Shown: positions 57,374 through 64,000 of the stretch, in pieces
How positions within the stretch are numbered: position 1 is the first letter of the stretch
How the letters are laid out: each line of letters starts with the position of its first letter
DNA from: Sphingomicrobium aestuariivivum
Lineage (GTDB): Bacteria; Pseudomonadota; Alphaproteobacteria; Sphingomonadales; Sphingomonadaceae
Length of the DNA: 64,000 bases
Direction: 5' to 3'
Assembly: GCF_024721585.1 (NCBI RefSeq)
Contig: NZ_CP102629.1
Span: forward strand, 1,054,001-1,118,000
Notes under the pieces: model-generated
Database searches by the model: none
What the model saw: the letters and a program-made list of their open reading frames with translations, nothing else
Told to the model about the DNA's origin: nothing
Program-made: the position numbers and the translations under genes

Positions 57374-59635
57374 ATGGTCGAAAGCGCTGCCCTTGCCGCC
57401 CGCGAGATTCTCACCGGTCTCCATGCCGTCATGGCGAGCCGCGGTTCGCCGCAGGACAAGCTCGACCGCGTCGTCGACATCATCGCCGATGCGATGGAGA
57501 GCGAGGTCTGCTCGATCTATGTCCTCAAGGAGGGCCATCTCGAGCTGTTCGCCACCCATGGCCTCAACCGCGACGCCGTCCACAAGACCCGCCTCGAGAT
57601 GGGCGAGGGCCTCGTCGGCACGATCGCCGAGCAAATGCTCATCCTCAATCTCGAGGAAGCCAGCCGCCACCCGCAATTCGCCTTCCGCCCCGAGACGGGC
57701 GAGGAGCATTTCCACAGCTTTGCGGGCGTCCCCATCGTGCGCCGCGAGACGCCGATCGGCGTCCTCACCGTCCAGCATGAGGACAGCCGCAAATATCTCG
57801 ATGTCGAGATCGAGGCGCTGCAGACCGTCGCCATGGTGCTGTCCGAACTGCTCGCGTCCGCCGGTTTCGCCGACGGCACCAAGGGCCGCGCCCGCGATAC
57901 CGGCCCGCAGCAGCTCGCAGGGCTGAAGCTCGTCACCGGCATGGCCCGCGGCCGCGCCGTCTTCCACCAGCCCAAGGTCACCGTCGAACATACCGTCGCC
58001 GAGGACATCGAGGCCGAGCGCGCGCGCGTCTATTCCGCCTTCCGCAAGATGCGCGAGCAGATCGACAACAATATCCGCGATGCAGAATTCGGCGTCGGCG
58101 GCGAGCATCACGAGATCCTCGAGACCTACAAGATGTTCGCCTATGACGAGGGCTGGAGCCGCCGCATCAACGAGGCGATCGACAGCGGCCTGACCGCCGA
58201 AGCCGCGATCGAGCGCGTCCAGCAACGGACGCGCGCAAGAATGCAGGAGATCGACGATCCGCTCCTGAAAGAGCGCATGCACGACCTCGAGGATTTGTCG
58301 AACCGCCTCCTGCGCATCGTCTCGGGCCGCGTCGGCACGGCGGCCAGCCAGGGCCTCCAGGAAGATGCCATCCTCATCGCCCGCAACCTCGGCCCCGCCG
58401 AACTGCTCGACTACGACAAGCGCCGCCTGAAGGGCATCATCCTCCAGGAAGGCTCGCTTACCGCCCATGTCACCATCGTCGCGCGCGCGATGGGCGTGCC
58501 GATGGTCGGCAAGATCGAGGACATCCGCCACATCACCGCCGAGGGCGACGAGATCCTTCTCGACGGCGATCATGCCACCGTCACCGTGCGCCCCGAGGCC
58601 CGCACCCGCGACGACTTCGACCAGCGGATGGAGACGACGCAGGCACGCCGCGCCGAATTCGCCGCCAACGTCAAGAAGCCCGCCGAAACCACCGACGGCC
58701 AGAAGGTCGAGCTGATGGTCAACGCCGGCCTTGCCGAGGATGCCGACCATTTGGATGCCGTCGGCGCCGAGGGCATCGGCCTGTTCCGCACCGAATTCCA
58801 GTTCCTCGTCGCCGCAACGCTGCCGGGGCGCGAGAGCCAGTACAAGCTCTACAAGACCGTGCTCGGCGCGGCGGGCGACAAGCCCGTCGTCTTTCGCACC
58901 ATCGACATCGGCGGCGACAAGGCGCTGCCCTATCTCGACGAGAAGGACGAGGCCGAGAACCCCGCGATGGGCTGGCGCGCGCTGCGCCTGTCGCTCGATC
59001 GCAAGGCACTGATGAAGGCGCAGGCCCGCGCGCTCATCGAGGCCGCCGCGGGCAAGCACCTCAAGGTCATGTTCCCGATGGTCTCCGAGCCGTGGGAATA
59101 TGAGGAAGCACGCGCCCTGTTCGAGGACCAGATCGACTGGCTGCGCGGGCAAAAGCGCTTCCTGCCGACCGTCATCGAATATGGCGCCATGCTCGAGGTG
59201 CCCGCACTGGCCGAGATGCTCGACCAGCTCTTGCCGCGCCTCGACTTCCTGTCGATCGGCACCAACGATTTGACCCAGTTCCTGTTCGCCGCCGACCGCG
59301 GCGATCCGCGCCTTGCCGACCGCTACGACTGGCTCAGCCCCGCCATCCTGCGCTTCCTCAAGCGCATCATCGACCAGTGCAACGCGGCGGGCACGCCCGT
59401 GCGCATCTGCGGCGAGATGGGCGGGCGCACGCTGGAGGCGATGGCGCTCATCGGCATGGGGCTGCGCCGTTTCTCGATCACGCCCGCCGCCATGGGGCCG
59501 ATCAAGGCGATGATCCGCTCGCTCGATGCCGGACAGGCTGCCGCGCAGATGGACGAACTGCTCGCCAATCCGCCGCGCGACATGCGCCGCACGCTGGCGG
59601 GCTGGGCAAAGCAGAACGGGGTCATCCTCGACTGA
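57374..59635 (+). CDS. ptsP: PtsP, nitrogen-PTS phosphoenolpyruvate-protein phosphotransferase
   Basis: A protein of 753 residues. An N-terminal GAF domain (about 15-165) is followed by enzyme I modules: the phosphohistidine domain with His365 in LTAHVTIVARAMG and the PEP-binding barrel with GIGLFRTEF, LSIGTNDLTQFLFAADR and RICGEMGG (active-site Cys). It starts the nitrogen phosphotransferase system, passing phosphate from PEP to NPr; GAF domains of this group can sense glutamine. The ATG is followed at once by the GAF domain. No ptsN or ptsO is nearby. Confidence 0.95.
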   Translation: MVESAALAAREILTGLHAVMASRGSPQDKLDRVVDIIADAMESEVCSIYVLKEGHLELFATHGLNRDAVHKTRLEMGEGLVGTIAEQMLILNLEEASRHPQFAFRPETGEEHFHSFAGVPIVRRETPIGVLTVQHEDSRKYLDVEIEALQTVAMVLSELLASAGFADGTKGRARDTGPQQLAGLKLVTGMARGRAVFHQPKVTVEHTVAEDIEAERARVYSAFRKMREQIDNNIRDAEFGVGGEHHEILETYKMFAYDEGWSRRINEAIDSGLTAEAAIERVQQRTRARMQEIDDPLLKERMHDLEDLSNRLLRIVSGRVGTAASQGLQEDAILIARNLGPAELLDYDKRRLKGIILQEGSLTAHVTIVARAMGVPMVGKIEDIRHITAEGDEILLDGDHATVTVRPEARTRDDFDQRMETTQARRAEFAANVKKPAETTDGQKVELMVNAGLAEDADHLDAVGAEGIGLFRTEFQFLVAATLPGRESQYKLYKTVLGAAGDKPVVFRTIDIGGDKALPYLDEKDEAENPAMGWRALRLSLDRKALMKAQARALIEAAAGKHLKVMFPMVSEPWEYEEARALFEDQIDWLRGQKRFLPTVIEYGAMLEVPALAEMLDQLLPRLDFLSIGTNDLTQFLFAADRGDPRLADRYDWLSPAILRFLKRIIDQCNAAGTPVRICGEMGGRTLEAMALIGMGLRRFSITPAAMGPIKAMIRSLDAGQAAAQMDELLANPPRDMRRTLAGWAKQNGVILD

Positions 59636-59726
59636 CTGTCGCCCGCGCGCCCGCGCCGTCGATGGTTGACAAGATTGGCCTGCTCGCCTTCTCTCGCGGG
59701 GAAGCGGGAATCTGGGGAAGTTGACG

Positions 59727-60791
59727 ATGGACGAGACCGAAAACGGCATGAACGAGGAATTGCCGGGCCTGACACCCGTCGGCGAGCAACTCCGCCTCGC
59801 GCGCGAGGAAAAGGGGCTTTCGGTCGAGGAACTCGCCCGCCAGAGCCGCATCCCCCAGCGCCACCTCGAAAGCCTTGAAGCCGGCAACTGGTCCAAGTTG
59901 CCCGCAACGACCTATACGGTGGGCTTTGCCAAGACCTATGCCGACGCCGTCGGCCTCGATCGCACCACGATCGCCGACCAGGTCCGCGAGGAAATGGGCG
60001 GCTGGGAATCGCCGACCGCCCATGTCGGCCAATATGAGGTGGTCGATGCCTCCTCCGGCATGCCGCGCTGGGTCATCGCCGCCGCCGCCATCGCGGTGAT
60101 CGGCGCGGTCCTGCTCTTCTCCTGGCTCAACGAGCGCGCGCTCGTCGCAGAGGAAGAAGCCGCCGAAGCGATCACCGCCGCCGGGGAAAGCGCCCCGCCT
60201 CCGGTCGAGGAGGAGGAAGTGCCCGCCATCACCGCCGACACGCCGGTCACGCTCGTTGCCGCGCGCGCGGTCTGGCTGCGGGTCACCGATGGCAGCCGCA
60301 CCTTGTTCTCGGGCGAAATGGCCGCGGGCGACGAATATGACGTTCCGGCCGATGCCGCCGCCCCGCTGCTCGAAACCGCCCGCCCCGCCTCGCTGACCGC
60401 GCGGATCGACGGGCGCGATTTCGGCTTCGAGGGCGAGGACGGTCGCCGCGTTCGCGACGTCAGCCTCCTCGCCCCAGACATTGCCGGGACGAGCGAGGGA
60501 ACGCCCGCTGCCGAGACGACGACTGCGAGCACCGCCGCGACGACGACCGCACCCGCCGCGCGTCCGGCCCCCGCGCCCGCGCCGCGGCGCGCACTGGTTC
60601 GCGCCGTGCGCCCCGCGCCCCAGCCCGAAACGACCACCCCGCCGCCTCCCCCGCCGCCGCCGACCCAGCAGCAGGTGCCGCCTCCGCCGCAGCCGCAGCC
60701 GCGCGCCCAGCCGGCACAGCCGACGGCCGGCGAGCCCGAGGCCGAACCCCCGCCCCCGCCGCCCATCGAAGGCGATGACGGCGAGGCCTAG
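59727..60791 (+). CDS. RodZ-like protein (HTH_25, membrane helix, DUF4115)
   Basis: A protein of 354 residues. An N-terminal helix-turn-helix (about 18-85: GEQLRLAREEKGLSVEELARQSRIPQRHLESLEAGNWSKLP) is followed by a membrane helix at 114-133, a periplasmic DUF4115 domain (about 172-250, including VAARAVWLRVTDGSRTLFSGEMAAGD) and a long Pro/Thr/Ala/Gln-rich tail (about 255-354). RodZ anchors MreB filaments to the elongation machinery. The Pro-rich tail with PPPPPPPP is unusually long. GGGGAAG lies ahead of the ATG at 59727. A TTGACA at 59666 may be a -35. Confidence 0.85.
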   Translation: MDETENGMNEELPGLTPVGEQLRLAREEKGLSVEELARQSRIPQRHLESLEAGNWSKLPATTYTVGFAKTYADAVGLDRTTIADQVREEMGGWESPTAHVGQYEVVDASSGMPRWVIAAAAIAVIGAVLLFSWLNERALVAEEEAAEAITAAGESAPPPVEEEEVPAITADTPVTLVAARAVWLRVTDGSRTLFSGEMAAGDEYDVPADAAAPLLETARPASLTARIDGRDFGFEGEDGRRVRDVSLLAPDIAGTSEGTPAAETTTASTAATTTAPAARPAPAPAPRRALVRAVRPAPQPETTTPPPPPPPPTQQQVPPPPQPQPRAQPAQPTAGEPEAEPPPPPPIEGDDGEA

Positions 60792-60804
60792 TTCATCCTT
60801 TTGA

Positions 60805-60825
60805 AAGGCTCGCCCTGCGAGCCTT
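60805..60825. terminator. hairpin between the RodZ-like gene and cpoB
   Basis: Perfect 9-bp stem AAGGCTCGC/GCGAGCCTT with a 3-base loop, 13 bases after the stop codon. No T-run follows, so it may end transcription weakly or separate message parts. Confidence 0.4.
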
Positions 60826-60863
60826 GCGACATAGCGATCCCACCCAAGTCGACAGAGAGTTTC

Positions 60864-61775
60864 ATGCACCGTTTGCTTCTCAGCCTTTGTGCCCTCCTCC
60901 TCGTCTCGCAGCCTGCCTATGCACAGGACAGCGACCGTGCCCGCGAGCGCGAGAACCGCGACCGGATCGAGCGCCTCGAGCGCCAGGTCCGCCAGATGCA
61001 GCGCCGCGTCTATCCCGACGGCCAGCCCGCCAACACCGCCGGCTTCTATGACGAGCCCGTCGCCACCCGCCAGTCGGTCGACATCATGACCGGCCGCGTC
61101 GAGGCGCTCGAGCGCCAGATGACCACGCTGGTGCGCCAGTCGGAAGAATCGCAATACCGCCTCGGCCAGATGGAAGCCGAAGTGGCCCGCATGCGCGCCG
61201 CGATCGAGGACCTGCGCTCGGCCCCGCCGCCCGCCCCCGTCGTGCAGCAGCCGGTGGTCGAGACCCCCGTCGAACCCGACGATGCGCTCTCGGGTGATGA
61301 CGCGGACGACGACAGCACGGCCGCTGCCACCCCTGCGCAGCGCCCCGTCGCGGTCATCCCGATCACCGACCCTGCCCGTCTCGCCGACGGCGAAGAGGCT
61401 TATAACGAGGGCTACCGCCTGTGGAACGCGGGCGACAATGCCGGCGCTATCCGCCAGCTCACCGCCATGGTCGAACAATATCCCGGCCACCCCAAGGCGA
61501 GCTGGGCGCGCAACCTCAAGGGCCGCGCGCAGCTCGACGCCAACCGTCCGCGCGATGCCGCCGAAACGCTGCTCGACAATTATCGGACCGACCCCTCGGG
61601 CGAACGTGCCGCCGACAGCCTCTACTTCCTCGGCCAGGCGCTGATGCGCCTCGACCAGCCGGGCCAGGCCTGTCGCGCCTATGACGAACTCGCCGAAGTC
61701 TATGGCGGCTCGATGCGCGGCTATATCGCCGAGCGCCTGCCCGCCGCCATGGCCGCGGCGCGCTGCGACGGCTGA
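60864..61775 (+). CDS. cpoB: CpoB/YbgF, Tol-Pal associated periplasmic coordinator
   Basis: A protein of 303 residues. A signal peptide (1-21, ending QPAYAQ) leads into an N-terminal coiled coil (about 24-125, Arg/Glu/Gln-rich heptads such as RIERLERQVRQMQRR and VEALERQMTTLVRQ), a Pro/Asp-rich linker (about 126-170) and a C-terminal TPR domain (about 180-300, with AYNEGYRLWNAGDNAGAIRQL). CpoB trimers coordinate peptidoglycan synthesis with Tol-Pal during outer membrane constriction. The tol genes themselves are not in the window. Confidence 0.9.
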   Translation: MHRLLLSLCALLLVSQPAYAQDSDRARERENRDRIERLERQVRQMQRRVYPDGQPANTAGFYDEPVATRQSVDIMTGRVEALERQMTTLVRQSEESQYRLGQMEAEVARMRAAIEDLRSAPPPAPVVQQPVVETPVEPDDALSGDDADDDSTAAATPAQRPVAVIPITDPARLADGEEAYNEGYRLWNAGDNAGAIRQLTAMVEQYPGHPKASWARNLKGRAQLDANRPRDAAETLLDNYRTDPSGERAADSLYFLGQALMRLDQPGQACRAYDELAEVYGGSMRGYIAERLPAAMAAARCDG

Positions 61776-61782
61776 TCGACAG

Positions 61783-62757
61783 ATGACGGTGAGCGAGGAG
61801 GCGCGAGCCCGCTTCGCTGCCGGCCTCGATGAACTGGTAACGCCCGGCGACATGCTGGGCGTTGCTGTTTCGGGCGGGGCCGACAGCCTCGCGCTCCTGC
61901 TCCTCGCGCATGAGGCGCGGCCGGGCCGGGTGCGCGCCGCCACCGTCGACCATCGCCTGCGCGACGAAAGCGTCGAGGAAGCCACCACGGTCGCCCGTTA
62001 CTGCGCCGACCTCGGCATTCCCCACGACCTGCTCGTGGTCGACTGGAAGGGTGCCCCGCCAATCGCCAATGTCGAGGCTGCCGCCCGCGACCAGCGCTAC
62101 CGCCTCCTCACGGACTGGGCAGCCGACCACGGCCTCACCGCCATCGCCACCGCGCACCATGCCGACGACCAGGCCGAGACGCTGCTCATGCGCCTCGCCC
62201 GCGGTGCCGGCCTGTCGGGCCTTGCCGGCGTGCGCGCCGCCCGACCGCTCGGCGAGCGCGTCACGCTCGTCCGCCCGCTGCTCGAATGGTCGCGCGCCGA
62301 GCTACGCGCCATCGCCGAAGGCTCGGGCCTGCCGGTTGTCGAGGATCCGATGAACCGCGATCCCGCCTTCGACCGCCCACGGCTGCGCACCGCGCTGGCT
62401 GAAGCAGGGTTCGGCGATGCCCCCGCCTTCGCCGCGAGCGCCCGTCACCTCGCCGGGGCCGAGGAAGCGCTCGCCGTCACCGCCCGCCGCCTGTTCGACG
62501 AACGCGCCCGCCGCGAGCGCGGGGCCCTTGTCCTCGCCGCGCCCGCCGACCTGCCCCGCGACCTGCAACGCCGCCTCCTCCTGCTCGCCTTCGACGCGCT
62601 CGGCCGCCCCACCCCGCGCGGCCCCGACCTCGCGCGTGCGATGGAAGCGCTGGAGGCGGGCCGCCAGTGCACGCTCGGCGGCCTCCTCCTGCGGCTTGTG
62701 GGCGCGGACTGGCACCTGTCGCCCGCCCCGCCGCGCCGCGCGGGGGACGGCGCCTGA
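61783..62757 (+). CDS. tilS: TilS, tRNA(Ile)-lysidine synthase
   Basis: A protein of 324 residues, the short form with no separate C-terminal domain of E. coli TilS. The ATP PP-loop SGGADS is at 30-35 and TVDHRLRDES follows; ATAHHADDQAETLLMRLARGAG is the typical motif of the family. It converts C34 of the tRNA(Ile) CAU anticodon to lysidine so that AUA is read as isoleucine; essential in most bacteria. Order cpoB-tilS-ftsH is usual in alphaproteobacteria. Confidence 0.93.
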   Translation: MTVSEEARARFAAGLDELVTPGDMLGVAVSGGADSLALLLLAHEARPGRVRAATVDHRLRDESVEEATTVARYCADLGIPHDLLVVDWKGAPPIANVEAAARDQRYRLLTDWAADHGLTAIATAHHADDQAETLLMRLARGAGLSGLAGVRAARPLGERVTLVRPLLEWSRAELRAIAEGSGLPVVEDPMNRDPAFDRPRLRTALAEAGFGDAPAFAASARHLAGAEEALAVTARRLFDERARRERGALVLAAPADLPRDLQRRLLLLAFDALGRPTPRGPDLARAMEALEAGRQCTLGGLLLRLVGADWHLSPAPPRRAGDGA

Positions 62758-62778
62758 CCGCCCCCCGCAGAAGGCCCC

Positions 62779-62810
62779 ATTGTCGCCGCCCCTCGCCGTC
62801 CCTATCTTGG
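62779..62810 (+). promoter_or_regulatory. candidate promoter of ftsH, possibly heat-shock type
   Basis: ATTG, 18 bases, CCTATCTTGG. Read as sigma-70 it is TTGTCG-N17-TATCTT. The downstream part fits exactly the CyTATnTnnG pattern that I recall for alphaproteobacterial heat-shock promoters, although the upstream element has ATTG in place of CTTG. It ends 34 bases before the ftsH start; AAGG lies seven bases before the ATG. Confidence 0.45.
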
Positions 62811-62844
62811 CGCTAGAAAAGCAAAGTTTCATCAAGGCTTATTC

Positions 62845-64000
<1,156 letters not shown>

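Overview
The window is about 64 kb of GC-rich chromosomal DNA, almost fully coding. It looks like core genome of an alphaproteobacterium of the order Sphingomonadales. The signs are: hflK-hflC-degP in a row, lysC beside ubiG with ptsP downstream, cpoB-tilS-ftsH order, an alphaproteobacterial GshA, a TonB-dependent receptor with a signal peptide, and a membrane-tailed HTH protein paired with a small coiled-coil protein, an arrangement I remember from sphingomonads. I see no insertion sequence, phage, rRNA operon or CRISPR array. The genus cannot be fixed from reading alone.

Layout. 1-2.7 kb: envelope proteolysis on the minus strand (hflK, hflC, 5' part of degP). 2.8-5.2 kb: Mrp-type Fe-S carrier, CoA-binding protein, secreted matrixin-like protease whose ribosome binding site lies in a hairpin. 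5.3-10.3 kb: pmbA/tldE, ubiA, a small secreted protein, a phospholipase D protein, rsmE. 10.3-15.5 kb: gshA, a TonB-dependent receptor ending in a strong terminator, proline iminopeptidase, a small membrane protein. 15.5-18.5 kb: Ku and a LigD without phosphoesterase domain, tRNA-Gly, tRNA-Tyr. 18.8-20.3 kb: membrane-anchored HTH regulator, coiled-coil protein and four-helix membrane protein, with GC-rich dyads around them. 20.3-27.4 kb: phosphate regulon phoR-pstSCAB-phoU-phoB with a Pho-box array before pstS. 27.5-35.1 kb: guanidinium-type SMR exporter, beta-propeller and SnoaL-like secreted proteins, rlmB, alkA-type glycosylase, a Pro/Gln-rich membrane protein, pirin, gamma carbonic anhydrase, a hybrid histidine kinase.

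35.3-47.4 kb is the most distinctive part: a surface-glycan locus holding every step of CMP-pseudaminic acid synthesis (PseB, PseC, PseH-like, PseG, PseI, and an SpsF-type cytidylyltransferase in place of classical PseF). It also holds a flippase, a GT-B glycosyltransferase, a large polytopic protein, and a translationally coupled pair of a DUF4910 metallohydrolase and a formyltransferase. The pair suggests trimming and N-formylation of the sugar or a related glycan.

47.4-64 kb: tRNA-Leu, PilZ protein, leucine-rich-repeat protein, NDUFA9-like protein, uppP, a DUF2059-like protein with terminator, GST, ubiG, lysC, a nitronate monooxygenase-like flavoprotein, two unknowns, ptsP, a RodZ-like protein, cpoB, tilS and the 5' part of ftsH.

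The genes are mostly short co-directional runs with 4-17 bp overlaps. Start codons were chosen by Shine-Dalgarno spacing and family alignment from memory. No search or alignment was run.
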